From Propionibacteriaceae bacterium UBA6122 (lineage in GTDB: Bacteria; Actinomycetota; Actinomycetes; Propionibacteriales; Propionibacteriaceae): a stretch of 64,000 nucleotides of DNA. Under the pieces are notes generated by a model. It searched no databases. It worked only from the letters and a program-made list of their open reading frames with translations, and was not told the DNA's origin. This document shows positions 8,309-17,025 of the stretch, in pieces. Location: positions 1-64,000 of the forward strand of contig DIVW01000026.1 of assembly GCA_002428365.1 (NCBI GenBank), given 5' to 3'. Within the stretch, counting starts at the first letter, position 1, and each line of letters opens with the position of its first letter. The position numbers and the translations under genes were made by a program.

Positions 8309-9297
8309 GCCTCAAAGCCAGCACCGGTGCGCCTTTCGCCCGGATCCTCTCGGTCGGTTCTGCCACCCCGTCCCGGGTGATCGACAACGACTACCTGTGC
8401 CAGTTCATTGATTCCTCCGATGAGTGGATCACTCAGCGCACCGGCATCAAGGAGCGCCGCTGGGTGGGCGAAGGCGAGAACATTGAGACCCTTTCGGTTG
8501 CCGCCGCCACCAGCGCCATCGAGCGCTCCGGGGTGCCGTTGGACCAGATCGATGCGGTGATCGTCGCCACGATCTCCCACTACGAGCAGACCCCGGCGCT
8601 GGCCCCCAAGTTGGCCCACCAGCTCGGCCTGGGTGACGCCGCCGCCTACGACATCTCCGCAGCCTGTGCTGGCTTCAGCTATGGCCTCGCCCAGGGCGAG
8701 GCCATGATCCGCGGCGGGCAGGCCACCTACGTCCTGCTGGTCGCGGGCGAGACCATCTCTGACATCACCGATCCCACCGATCGCAGCACCGCCTTCCTGT
8801 TCGGCGACGGCGCTGGCGCGGTAGTTCTCGGCCCCAGCGAGACCAACGGCATCGGCCCGGTCGTGTGGGGATCGGACGGCGGCCAATACGACGCCATCCG
8901 GATGAACCACACCATCGGCAGCGGCGTCAAAGCCGGGGTGTTCCCCACCATTCAGATGGACGGTCAGGCCGTATTCAAGTGGGCCACCGGCTACATCGCC
9001 AAGGCCGCTCGCCGCTGCCTGGACGAGGCGGGCATCTCCCCCGAAGAACTGGACGTGTTCATCCCGCACCAGGCCAACAACCGGATCACCGACACCCTGC
9101 TTCGCTACCTGAAGCTGCCGGAGAAGGTTGTCGTCGCCCGCACCATCACTCACTTGGGCAACAACTCCGCCGCCACCATTCCGATGGCGATGGATGCCCT
9201 GCTCACCAGCGGCGAGGCCAAGAGCGGCCAGACTGCCCTGATCATCGGCTTCGGCGCTGGCCTGGTCTACGCCGGCCAAGTGATCACCCTTCCCTGA
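8305..9297 (+). CDS. fabH: Beta-ketoacyl-ACP synthase III
   Basis: FabH condenses an acyl-CoA primer with malonyl-ACP to begin fatty-acid synthesis. The 330-residue protein has SVGSATPSRVIDN near the N-terminus, DEWITQRTGIKERRW, the catalytic cysteine in SAACAGFSYG (about residue 120), the histidine in FIPHQANNRI (about 258) and the asparagine in THLGNNSAATIP (about 288), which complete the Cys-His-Asn triad. ATG 8305 overlaps the fabD stop (ATGA), and upstream GGAG supports it. Actinobacterial FabH often accepts branched primers, but the sequence alone does not show specificity here. Confidence 0.95.
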   Translation: MSLKASTGAPFARILSVGSATPSRVIDNDYLCQFIDSSDEWITQRTGIKERRWVGEGENIETLSVAAATSAIERSGVPLDQIDAVIVATISHYEQTPALAPKLAHQLGLGDAAAYDISAACAGFSYGLAQGEAMIRGGQATYVLLVAGETISDITDPTDRSTAFLFGDGAGAVVLGPSETNGIGPVVWGSDGGQYDAIRMNHTIGSGVKAGVFPTIQMDGQAVFKWATGYIAKAARRCLDEAGISPEELDVFIPHQANNRITDTLLRYLKLPEKVVVARTITHLGNNSAATIPMAMDALLTSGEAKSGQTALIIGFGAGLVYAGQVITLP

Positions 9298-9357
9298 ACC
9301 ACCGGCTACTGCCGGAATCGTTGCAACCCAAAAAGAAGAATGAAAAAGGAGAAACAG

Positions 9358-9600
9358 ATGGCCACCACCGAAGAGATCCGCGCTCAGCTCGCTGAACTCG
9401 TCAACGAGGTAGCCGGGGTCCCGGTAGAGGACGTCCAGCTGGACAAGTCCTTCGTTGACGATCTTGATGTCGACAGCCTGGCCATGGTCGAGATCCTCGT
9501 CGGCTGCGAGGAAAAGTTCGGCGTCACCATTCCCGACGAGGAGTCCAAGAACCTCAAGACCGTGGGCGACGCCGTCGCCTACATCGAGGCGCACAGCTGA
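9358..9600 (+). CDS. acpP: Acyl carrier protein
   Basis: An acidic 80-residue carrier that holds growing acyl chains on a 4'-phosphopantetheine arm. The attachment serine is in FVDDLDVDSLAMVEIL (Ser about residue 41), followed by CEEKFGVTIPDEESKNLKTVGDAVAYI. AAGGAG lies 6 bases before ATG 9358; an upstream in-frame ATG at 9340 has no ribosome-binding site and would add six lysine-rich residues, so I rejected it. It lies between fabH and fabF in the classic actinobacterial order. Confidence 0.95.
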   Translation: MATTEEIRAQLAELVNEVAGVPVEDVQLDKSFVDDLDVDSLAMVEILVGCEEKFGVTIPDEESKNLKTVGDAVAYIEAHS

Positions 9601-9731
9601 GCTGAAGCCTCTTGCGCGGCTCGGCTGACCAAGCCGTAGTCGGCACCACTCATCGGGCGCGCCGGGACCGCCACTCCTGGTCTCGGCGTGCCTAATGACC
9701 GGCAAATCCACACCCATCCAAACGGAGCACC

Positions 9732-10994
9732 ATGACTGAGATTGTGATCACCGGACTCGGCGCCACCACCCCGCTGGGCGGCGACGTGGCTTCCACTTGG
9801 GCAGGCATGCTTGCCGGCCGATCGGGCGTCAGCCTGATCACCGAAGAGTGGGCCGCCGAACTCCCGGCACGGATTGCGGCAAAAGTGGCCGTCGACCCCT
9901 CCGAATTGATCGACCGGGTCAAGGCCCGACGTCTGGATCGCTCCACCCAACTGGCGCTGGTCGCCGCCCAGGAAGCCTGGCGCGATGCCGGCTTCGACTG
10001 GGACGCCGAAGAAGGCGTGGACGTCGACCCCCAAACCTTGCTGGTCTCCCTGGCCAGCGGCATCGGCGGCCTGCACTCGCTGCTGAACAACTGGGACAAC
10101 CATCGCGACAAGGGCTACCGCCGGGTCAGCCCCTTCACCATCCCGATGCTGATGGCCAACGCCCCGGCCTCCAATGTGGGCATCCAGATCCATGCCAAGG
10201 CCGGCGTGCACACTCCTGTCTCGGCCTGCGCATCCTCAAACGAAGCGATCTCCTTGGGCATCGACCAGCTACGGCTTGGTCGCGCCGAGATCGCCGTGGT
10301 CGGTGGCACCGAATCCACCATTCACCCGCTGCCGATGGCGGCTTTCGGCCAGATGCAGGCGCTCAGTCGCCGCAACGATGAGCCCGAGCGCGCCTCGCGT
10401 CCCTGGGATCGGGACCGGGACGGTTTCGTCATGGGCGAGGGCGCCGCGGTGCTGGTCATCGAGACCCTCGAGCACGCCCTGGCCCGCGGGGCCAAGATCT
10501 ACGGCACGCTGGCCGGTTCCGGGATCAGCGCGGACAGCCATGACATCGTCCAGCCCGATCCGTCCGGTGCCGGGCAGGCCAAGGCCATGCAGAAGGCGCT
10601 GGCCAACGCCGGGCTGACCGCTGGCGACATCCGCCACGTCAACGCCCACGGCACCTCCACCCCGCAAGGCGATCTGACCGAGGCCGGCTCGATCCGCAAC
10701 GCACTGGGCGCGGCCACCGATCAGGTGGTGGTGACGTCCACCAAGTCGATGACCGGGCATCTGCTCGGTGGCGCTGGCGCGCTGGAGACCATCGCCACGG
10801 TGATGGCGCTCCACGACCGCCTGGTGCCGCCGACGATCAACCTCGAGAACCCCGAGCCCGACCTGGGCATCGACATTGCCGCCAACGTCGCCCGTCCGCT
10901 ACCCGACGGCGACCTGGCCGCGCTCAACAACTCCTTCGGTTTCGGCGGCGCCAATGTTGCGGTCGTCGTAACCAACGCCAACCAGACCGCCTGA
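9732..10994 (+). CDS. fabF: Beta-ketoacyl-ACP synthase II
   Basis: FabF elongates acyl-ACP with malonyl-ACP. The 420-residue protein opens with VITGLGATTPLGGD and has the catalytic cysteine in SACASSNEAI (about residue 167), histidines in VNAHGTSTPQGD (about 305) and SMTGHLLGGAGALE (about 340), and a closing NNSFGFGGANVAVV glycine-rich loop. It follows acpP after a 131-base gap, longer than the other operon spacings, so it may have its own promoter as well as read-through. Confidence 0.95.
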   Translation: MTEIVITGLGATTPLGGDVASTWAGMLAGRSGVSLITEEWAAELPARIAAKVAVDPSELIDRVKARRLDRSTQLALVAAQEAWRDAGFDWDAEEGVDVDPQTLLVSLASGIGGLHSLLNNWDNHRDKGYRRVSPFTIPMLMANAPASNVGIQIHAKAGVHTPVSACASSNEAISLGIDQLRLGRAEIAVVGGTESTIHPLPMAAFGQMQALSRRNDEPERASRPWDRDRDGFVMGEGAAVLVIETLEHALARGAKIYGTLAGSGISADSHDIVQPDPSGAGQAKAMQKALANAGLTAGDIRHVNAHGTSTPQGDLTEAGSIRNALGAATDQVVVTSTKSMTGHLLGGAGALETIATVMALHDRLVPPTINLENPEPDLGIDIAANVARPLPDGDLAALNNSFGFGGANVAVVVTNANQTA

Positions 10995-11002
10995 GGACGA
11001 AC

Positions 11003-11067
11003 ATGACCGCGACCCTTCCCACCGGCGTTCGCGGATTGCACGGCAACATCCCGCTGTGATGCGGGAT
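11003..11067 (+). other. Short 18-codon frame ending in a hairpin, possible gene remnant
   Basis: ATG 11003 follows GAGGACGA and opens an 18-codon frame (MTATLPTGVRGLHGNIPL) that stops at 11059. The stop falls within a perfect hairpin, ATCCCGC (11048-11054) with GCGGGAT (11061-11067). It could be the truncated start of a further fatty-acid gene or a leader-like peptide. I do not recognise the peptide. Confidence 0.3.
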
Positions 11068-11191
11068 AGCACCACCCCCTGAGCCCGCTCTCTGGGGGGC
11101 GCGTCGCGACTGTTGGGACGGCGCGGTTCGCAGCTGTCGGCTGGGTTGCCTGACAGCGACGGACCCCGACCAGTCGCAGACTTGCGCCCCC

Positions 11192-11315
11192 CAGGGACGG
11201 TCCCATGCCGAACTGCTCCTAATGGAACCGTCCCCAATTAGCGCACTGTGCGGAGGAACCGTCCCCGTGAGCCGCTCGTCGGGGACGGTTCCCCTGAGCA
11301 GCTCAGGGGGACGGA
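11192..11315. repeat. REP-like GGAACCGTCCCC repeats
   Basis: GGAACCGTCCCC occurs at 11224-11235 and 11255-11266 and inverted as GGGGACGGTTCC at 11281-11292, with weaker copies near 11194 and 11310. The second and third copies form a 12-base stem with a 14-base loop. Similar units with an intervening GCGCAC...GTGCG are widespread intergenic REP-type repeats. No transposase gene lies nearby. Together with 11003-11067 this accounts for most of the gap between fabF and the DUF3145 gene. Confidence 0.65.
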
Positions 11316-11326
11316 CCCGGTGGTAG

Positions 11327-11821
11327 TTAGCCGACGTGAAGCCAGCGGACGGGAGCGCCTTCAGCAGCCTTGCGGAAGGCCTCCAGTTCGGAGTCCCAGG
11401 GTGCGCCCAACAGGTCGGAAACGGCATCAGCCAGCGGACGGCGTCCCAGGGCGTCAGCCAGCACGGCCTGCCGCAACCGATCCTCGTGAACCATGATGTC
11501 GCCGTGGGGTCCGATGACGGCGGAGAAGACGCCCAATCGGGGCGTGTATGCCCACCGCAGGCCTTCATTGCCAGGGCTGGGCTCTTCGGTTACTTCGAAG
11601 CGAGCCAGCGCACAGCCGCGCAAGGCGCTGGCCAGTTTCGCGCCAGTGCCGACGCTGCCTTGCCAGGAGAACTCGGTGCGCATCACCTGCGGCTCGGCGG
11701 GCTGCCACGTCCAGTCGAACTCAACTGGGTAGCCCAAAACGGCACCCACTGCCCATTCCAGGTGCGGGCGCAGCGCAAGATGCGCGGAGTGGATCGCGAT
11801 GATCCCGCGCGTTGTATTCAT
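11327..11821 (-). CDS. DUF3145 family protein
   Basis: This 164-residue protein has the actinobacterial DUF3145 pattern: RGIIAIHSAHLALRPHLEWAV, GYPVEFDWTWQPAEP, MRTEFSWQGSVGTGAKLASAL, LRWAYTPRLGVFSAVIGPHGDIMV, and a C-terminal AWDSEL-like segment (APWDSELEAFRKAAEGAPVRWLHVG). Its function is unknown. The family is often encoded near fabF in actinomycetes, which this location repeats, although here it is convergent with the fab operon. Start ATG 11821. Confidence 0.82.
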   Translation of the reverse strand: MNTTRGIIAIHSAHLALRPHLEWAVGAVLGYPVEFDWTWQPAEPQVMRTEFSWQGSVGTGAKLASALRGCALARFEVTEEPSPGNEGLRWAYTPRLGVFSAVIGPHGDIMVHEDRLRQAVLADALGRRPLADAVSDLLGAPWDSELEAFRKAAEGAPVRWLHVG

Positions 11822-11936
11822 CGGTGTTCCCCGATCTGGTGGCGAGATTTACCTTCCCCAGCAACCTCGTCCGATCAGGGCTTGGACTCATTGTGCCGCA
11901 GGTTTGGTCAACCGACCAGCCGCGACCCGCCCGCGA

Positions 11937-12899
11937 TTATGGCCAGCGAGCGGCCAATGAAGCCATCGCCAAAGCGGCCACCACAGCGAAGAACAACGCA
12001 ATCCCGGCGTAAAGCTCGGTGATCTCCTGCGCCTTCTTGGTGGTGCCCACCTCGTGGGCAATCGCCTGGTAGACCTGCTTGAGTTCGTCGGAGGAACCAG
12101 CGGAGAACTTGTGGCCCCCCGACAGCTTGGCGATCTGCTCCAGCTCGTAGTGATTCACCGGTACCGGCTGGCGCTGGCCATTCGACTCGACATAGCCGTA
12201 ATCGGTGCCGTAAGCGATGGTGTAAATCGGAATGCCCTGCTTCTTTGCCTCCCGCGCACCATCTTCAGAGGGACGCCCGGAGTTGGTGGAGCCGTCACTA
12301 AGCAGCACGATCGCGCCGGGGGCGATGTCGTCGGGGTTGTTCGGGTCGGCTGGCGCCTGGGCGATCGCGTCCAGGGAACTGAAGATGCCGTCACCAATAG
12401 CGGTGGACGGCGCCACCTGCAGATTCTGAATCGCCCCGGTCACGACCGCGTGATCGGAGGTGGGCGGCACCACTACCGCCGATGAGCCGGCGAATCTGAC
12501 CAGCGCGACGTTGAAGCCGGCCGGCATCATGTTCACGAACTCAACGGCTGCGGTCTTGGCGGCTTCCATTCGGTTGGGCAGCACGTCGGTGGCCAGCATC
12601 GAGCGCGATACGTCCAACGCGAGAACTATGGTGGCCCGCTCCTTGGGCACGTCCACCTCACCCTTGGGTTGGGCGAAGGCGAAGTTGAGTGAAGCCAAGG
12701 ACAGGATCGCCGCCGCCACCGCCGCATGCCGTTTCCACGACTGCTGCTTGGGCAGCACCTTGTCCAGACCGGCGATCGAGCTGCCGCCGCGGGCCCGATT
12801 GCGGCGCCGCTGCAGCAAGAACAGGTACAACCCGATCAGCAGCGGAATGAGCATCAGCCACCAGAGGCGCTCCGGGCGCAAGAAACCGTCGGGGATCAT
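11937..12899 (-). CDS. VWA-domain membrane protein (BatA/BatB-like), second copy
   Basis: A 320-residue protein with an N-terminal hydrophobic pair (LWWLMLIPLLIGLYLFL and the AAAILSLASLNFAFA segment), a von Willebrand A domain, and a C-terminal transmembrane helix. The metal-ion-dependent adhesion site starts DVSRSM (DxSxS, about residue 87); threonine and aspartate parts follow in VLLSDGSTNSG. Such proteins work with MoxR ATPases and DUF58 proteins in envelope processes; partners here are unknown. ATG 12899 overlaps the stop of the upstream VWA gene (ATGA). It is the last gene of the moxR operon and a clear paralogue of that upstream neighbour. Confidence 0.88.
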   Translation of the reverse strand: MIPDGFLRPERLWWLMLIPLLIGLYLFLLQRRRNRARGGSSIAGLDKVLPKQQSWKRHAAVAAAILSLASLNFAFAQPKGEVDVPKERATIVLALDVSRSMLATDVLPNRMEAAKTAAVEFVNMMPAGFNVALVRFAGSSAVVVPPTSDHAVVTGAIQNLQVAPSTAIGDGIFSSLDAIAQAPADPNNPDDIAPGAIVLLSDGSTNSGRPSEDGAREAKKQGIPIYTIAYGTDYGYVESNGQRQPVPVNHYELEQIAKLSGGHKFSAGSSDELKQVYQAIAHEVGTTKKAQEITELYAGIALFFAVVAALAMASLAARWP

Positions 12900-13858
12900 G
12901 GCCAGCGCGCTCCCAACGAGACCGCAGCGAGCGCGGCCACCACGGCGAAGGCCAGGCCGTACCCGGCCCACAGCGCGGTGGTCTCCTTCTTGGTCGGCAC
13001 CTGCCCCACCTCGCTGCGAATGTTGCTGTAGACCTTGTCCAACTGGCCCAGATCTTCAGCGGAGAAGGCCTGCCCACCGGTAGCAGTGGAGATGTCGGCC
13101 AACAACTCCCGATCGGGCGGGACGGTTTCGCGCTTGCCGTCGAGATCGACATAGCCGTTATCGGTCCCGTAGGCGATGGTGTAAATCGGCACCTTGGCCG
13201 CTTTGGCATCGGCCGCGGCCTGGGCCGGGGCCCGGCCAGCGGTGTTTTGTCCGTCAGAGAGCAGCACCACCGCACCAGGTGCTGGGCCCTCACCATTTTG
13301 CCCCTTCGGCGCCATCTGCAGCGCTTCGAGCGAGGCATAGATCGACTCCCCCACTGCCGTGGACTGCGCCAGCTTCAAGCTGCTGATCGCCTGGCGGGCG
13401 GCCGCCCGATCCAAGGACGGCGGCATCCGCACCGACGGGCTGCCCGACAGGCCAACCACGGCCACGTTGTATTGCGGCGGGAGTGATTCGACGAACTTGA
13501 TCGCGGCGGCCTTAGCCGCATCAAGCCGGTTTGGTTTGATGTCGGTGGCCTGCATCGAGAGCGACACGTCGATGACCACCACCACGGTGGCCCGCTCCCG
13601 CGGCATCATTTCGATCCCCTGGGGTCGCGACCAGGCGATGCTCAGCGCGACCAGGCTCAGCAGCGACAGCGCCACTGCCAGATGGCGGCGCCACTGCGAC
13701 TGCTTGGGCACCACCCGTCCCAGAATGGTGGTGTTGGTGAAGCGCATCCCCACCTTGTTGCGCCGCTTCAGCGCGAAGACGTAACCAGCGATCAGCAGCG
13801 GCACCAGCAACAGCACCCAAAGCCGCTCCGGGTTGGCGAAAGAGAACCACTCCCACAT
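12896..13858 (-). CDS. VWA-domain membrane protein (BatA/BatB-like), first copy
   Basis: A 320-residue paralogue of the next gene with the same plan: N-terminal helices (LWVLLLVPLLIAGYVFAL and the VALSLLSLVALSIAW segment), a VWA domain with VIDVSLSMQATD (DxSxS) and VLLSDGQNTAG, and a C-terminal helix before GARWP. The two proteins share YTIAYGTD followed by GYV in the same position, so they arose by tandem duplication. The start ATG at 13858 touches the stop of the DUF58 gene. It is anchored in the cytoplasmic membrane with the VWA domain probably outside. Confidence 0.88.
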   Translation of the reverse strand: MWEWFSFANPERLWVLLLVPLLIAGYVFALKRRNKVGMRFTNTTILGRVVPKQSQWRRHLAVALSLLSLVALSIAWSRPQGIEMMPRERATVVVVIDVSLSMQATDIKPNRLDAAKAAAIKFVESLPPQYNVAVVGLSGSPSVRMPPSLDRAAARQAISSLKLAQSTAVGESIYASLEALQMAPKGQNGEGPAPGAVVLLSDGQNTAGRAPAQAAADAKAAKVPIYTIAYGTDNGYVDLDGKRETVPPDRELLADISTATGGQAFSAEDLGQLDKVYSNIRSEVGQVPTKKETTALWAGYGLAFAVVAALAAVSLGARWP

Positions 13859-14907
13859 CAGCGACTCACCCCAGTTTGCGGCTTGTGCAGGGTCGCGGCG
13901 GTACGCCGGTAAGCCAGCACGAAGCGAGCGATGTCGCTGACCCAGTCCGAATCGGTACGCAACTGGATGTGGGCAGCCCCGGCGCGGCGTAAAGCCACCC
14001 TGATGCGCTCCCGCTGGGCAGCGGTGGCGGCGTTCATCCGTTCCCGAGCCGCCGCATCGGAGGTGTTCACGTAACGCGAAAAATCGGTTTCGGGGTCGCG
14101 GATCAGCAAATCGCCAACGTCAGGAAAGTCGATCTCATGGCTGTCGACCACCTCAACGGCCAGCACCTGATTGCGGATCGAGAGCTGGCGCATCGGGCGC
14201 TCCCACTCCGGTGCCACCTCAGGATCAAGCTCGAAATCGCCTGGGGTGAGGAAATCGGAAACGACCAGGCGCATGCCCCGGCGCTGCTCGCTACGTCCCA
14301 TCCGCTGAATGCCGGCGGCCAACGAGTACGGCCCGGTGGCGTGGTCGGGAACCATCGGCTCGGTGAGCATTTTGCGCAGCAGCCCGTACAGCGCGGTCCG
14401 TCCGGAGCGGGCCGGCAGTCGCTTCAGCTGTTCTGGCCGCATGATCAGCCCGCCGAAACGGTCGCCCATCCGCTGGCTGAGGAAACCGATGGTGGCCACC
14501 GCAGCAATGCCCAGGTCACGTTTGGTGACCCCTTCAGTGCCCCAGTTCATGCTGGGGGTCACATCGAGCAGGGCCCAAATCTCCAATTCCCGGTCGGCGA
14601 TGGTGTCGCGCACATGCGGCGTGGTGGTGCGGGCGGTGACCGCCCAGTCGATCTTGCGGACGTCGTCCTGCCCGGGCACGTATTCGCGAGCGTCGTTGGT
14701 TTCCGACCCGGGGCCGGGCAACAGACCCTGGTGGTCGCCGTGCAGGAAGCCCTCCAGGCGGCGGACGATGGTCAGTTCCAGCCGACGCAACGCCGCCTCC
14801 GGTGCCAGCTTGCTCAGCGGAAGCGTGGACGCGGTGGGCGCGGTGATGACCGAGGACACCGCCCCGAGGTTCTCGGGCGGTGGCGCGAAGACGGGAGCTT
14901 GGCTCAC
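13858..14907 (-). CDS. DUF58 domain protein
   Basis: This 349-residue soluble protein has the DUF58 signature GPGSETNDAREYVPGQDDVRKIDW (about residues 75-98) followed by DRELEIWALLDVTPSMNWG, a degenerate VWA-like fold. It belongs to the MoxR-DUF58-VWA-VWA gene set found in many bacteria and linked to envelope stress or chaperone-like assembly. The N-terminal 25 residues are low complexity. It lies 6 bases after moxR and touches the VWA gene, so the four genes form one operon. Confidence 0.88.
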   Translation of the reverse strand: MSQAPVFAPPPENLGAVSSVITAPTASTLPLSKLAPEAALRRLELTIVRRLEGFLHGDHQGLLPGPGSETNDAREYVPGQDDVRKIDWAVTARTTTPHVRDTIADRELEIWALLDVTPSMNWGTEGVTKRDLGIAAVATIGFLSQRMGDRFGGLIMRPEQLKRLPARSGRTALYGLLRKMLTEPMVPDHATGPYSLAAGIQRMGRSEQRRGMRLVVSDFLTPGDFELDPEVAPEWERPMRQLSIRNQVLAVEVVDSHEIDFPDVGDLLIRDPETDFSRYVNTSDAAARERMNAATAAQRERIRVALRRAGAAHIQLRTDSDWVSDIARFVLAYRRTAATLHKPQTGVSR

Positions 14908-14913
14908 CGGCGA

Positions 14914-16002
14914 TCAGCCCTGCGGCTGGTAGCGGTGCTGGCCCTGGGCGGTCTGGCGCTGCTGGGTGTTCCACACCGGCGTGGGCGGCGGCACCATGGC
15001 CAGCAGGCGCTCCACGACCTGAGCGGAGGTGATGTTGTCGGCCACCGCATCGAAGCCGAGCACGATGCGGTGCCCCATCACGTCCTTGGCCACAGCCTGA
15101 ACGTCAGTGGGCAACACGTAGTCGCGGCCATGGATCAATGCCAAGGCTCGCGCGGCAGCGACCAGACCGAGGGTGGCTCGCGGGCTGCAGCCGATCTGGA
15201 TCACCGAAGACAGATCGGGCATGCCGAACTCCTCGGGGCTGCGGGTGGCCAGCACCAGGCGGACGACATATTCGGCCACCAGGTTGTGTACGAAGACGTT
15301 GCTGGCCAAATCCTGCAACTGGCGAACCACTTCCGGGTTCAGCACCGGCTCGGCGTTCGGCGGCTTCACGCTCATCCGGCGCAGGATCTCGAACTCCTCA
15401 TTACCGCGCGGGTAGGAAACGTCCACCTTGAGCAGGAAGCGGTCGCGCTGGGCTTCGGGCAGCGGGTAGACGCCCTCGGATTCGATCGGGTTCTGGGTGG
15501 CGATCACGATGAACGGCTGCGGCACCGGGTAGGTCTGGCCACCGATGGAGACCTGCTGCTCTGCCATCAGCTCCAGCATGGCCGACTGCACCTTGGCTGG
15601 GGCGCGGTTGATTTCGTCAGCTAGCACGAAGTTGACGAATACCGGGCCGAGCGCGATGTCGAACTTTTCGCTGCGCGCCGAGTAGATGCGGGTGCCGACG
15701 ATGTCAGAGGGCACCAGGTCAGGGGTGAACTGGATTCGGGAGAACTTGCCCCCGACCACCGTGGCGAAACTGCGCACCGCCAGGGTCTTGGCCACCCCAG
15801 GCACGCCTTCGAGCAAACAATGGCCCTTGGCAAGCAATGACACCATCAATCGCTCGACCATATGCTCCTGGCCGACGATGACCCGCTGAACCTGCTCGAT
15901 CGCCTTCCCCAGCAGTTTCGCCGCTGAGGCGGTGTCGGCTTGGGTGACGGGCATGGCAGCGGGCGTCAGCGATGCTGACGGGTCGTTGCTCAAATTGGTC
16001 AC
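14914..16002 (-). CDS. MoxR-family AAA+ ATPase
   Basis: A 362-residue AAA+ ATPase of the MoxR group. Walker A is LLEGVPGVAKT (about residue 60), Walker B lies in FVLADEINRAPAKVQSAMLELMAE (about 128), sensor 1 is VIATQNPIESEGVYPLPEAQ, and the arginine-finger segment is DRFLLKVDVSYP. The C-terminal lid has RATLGLVAAARALALIHGRDYV. MoxR proteins act as chaperones for VWA-domain partners, which fits the three downstream genes. Start ATG 16002. It heads the operon, divergent from the membrane protein gene at 16171. Confidence 0.92.
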   Translation of the reverse strand: MTNLSNDPSASLTPAAMPVTQADTASAAKLLGKAIEQVQRVIVGQEHMVERLMVSLLAKGHCLLEGVPGVAKTLAVRSFATVVGGKFSRIQFTPDLVPSDIVGTRIYSARSEKFDIALGPVFVNFVLADEINRAPAKVQSAMLELMAEQQVSIGGQTYPVPQPFIVIATQNPIESEGVYPLPEAQRDRFLLKVDVSYPRGNEEFEILRRMSVKPPNAEPVLNPEVVRQLQDLASNVFVHNLVAEYVVRLVLATRSPEEFGMPDLSSVIQIGCSPRATLGLVAAARALALIHGRDYVLPTDVQAVAKDVMGHRIVLGFDAVADNITSAQVVERLLAMVPPPTPVWNTQQRQTAQGQHRYQPQG

Positions 16003-16170
16003 GTGGACTCCTGATAATCACGAGTGGACTTGCTGCCCAGGCTCCGCCCACGATACCGGGTACACCGAAACGTCCAGGACCTGCCCGGCGGCAAATTCTC
16101 ACCAGCGCGCCGGCTTGGCTGGTACGGCACAATGGGGCGCGCAGCTTTGAGGCATCAACGATGGGACGAA

Positions 16171-17025
16171 ATGAGCGAATCGACACCCGGCGAGCCGCCG
16201 CTTCTGTCGCCGCTGCTGCCCGCTGATCCGCCGAAGGTTGGTGACTTCTGGCTGGACGCGCGGCTCGCCGCCTCGCCTTCGGGAGTCGCCTTCATCGCCC
16301 ACGATGACGTGAATACCTCGACGATGGTGATCTTGCTGTCTGAGGGTGCTGCCGGTGATGCCGGCGCCCGGGACCGCTTCGCCGGTGCCGTCAACGAACT
16401 CCACATCGACACTGTCGTGGCTCGTGGCGGTCACGGTCAGGACGGCGGCCGGCTGGGAAACCGCTTCCGCGACGAACCTGATGATCCGCGAATCGGCGAG
16501 GACGCTCCGGCCACGCCCTGGGTGGCGCTTGCCTATGACGCCTCCCCGGCGTCCTTCACCGAGGCCAGCCGGATCCTGGCCGAAGTGGATATGTCCCTGC
16601 TCGGCCAGAAAGGGCAGGCCGCTGGCCCCGACTACCGGTTGCATTGGATCGACTGGTCAAAGCCGGGCATTGCCAAGGTTTGGCCGTTGCCGTGGCCGGG
16701 CCGTCATGATCGATCAGGATGGCTGTCGATTCTGGCCTCTTGGTTGTTGATGCTGCTGCTATGTGCGCTGGCGATCCTGATCGCCATTTTGATCTTCCAG
16801 GATTCGGCCACTGAAGAGCCGCCACCACCGGTGCCTACCAGTGCCAGCCCCACGGAGCCGGAGTCGGCCTCACCGTCCCCGGAGTCGGCCTCACCCTCGC
16901 CAGCTTCGGCATCGCCATCGCCGAGCGATTCAGGGGCGTCCCCGTCGAAACAGTCGGTGACCCCGTCCCCGCAGACGGCCTCACCCAGTGGCGGCGGCTC
17001 CCCCACTCCGAACTCCAAGCTGTGA
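16171..17025 (+). CDS. Single-pass membrane protein with Ser/Pro-rich tail, unknown function
   Basis: An unrecognised 284-residue protein. Residues 1-175 form a soluble acidic domain (FWLDARLAASPSGVAFIAHDD ... EASRILAEVDMSLLGQKGQ). One transmembrane helix follows (WLLMLLLCALAILIAILIF, about 190-208), then an 75-residue low-complexity tail of repeated SASPSP units. The pattern suggests an N-in anchored protein with an extracytoplasmic Pro/Ser stalk. I chose ATG 16171 (MSESTPG); ATG 16132 is an alternative. Its stop overlaps the GTG of the HAD gene by four bases. It is divergent from moxR, so a link to that envelope operon is possible but unproven. Confidence 0.7.
   Translation: MSESTPGEPPLLSPLLPADPPKVGDFWLDARLAASPSGVAFIAHDDVNTSTMVILLSEGAAGDAGARDRFAGAVNELHIDTVVARGGHGQDGGRLGNRFRDEPDDPRIGEDAPATPWVALAYDASPASFTEASRILAEVDMSLLGQKGQAAGPDYRLHWIDWSKPGIAKVWPLPWPGRHDRSGWLSILASWLLMLLLCALAILIAILIFQDSATEEPPPPVPTSASPTEPESASPSPESASPSPASASPSPSDSGASPSKQSVTPSPQTASPSGGGSPTPNSKL

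Noticed and set aside
8272..9717. 481-codon minus-strand frame
   Set aside because: Antisense to fabH and acpP, which have catalytic motifs and ribosome-binding sites.
14137..15624. 495-codon plus-strand frame
   Set aside because: Antisense to the DUF58 and moxR genes, with no domain of its own.
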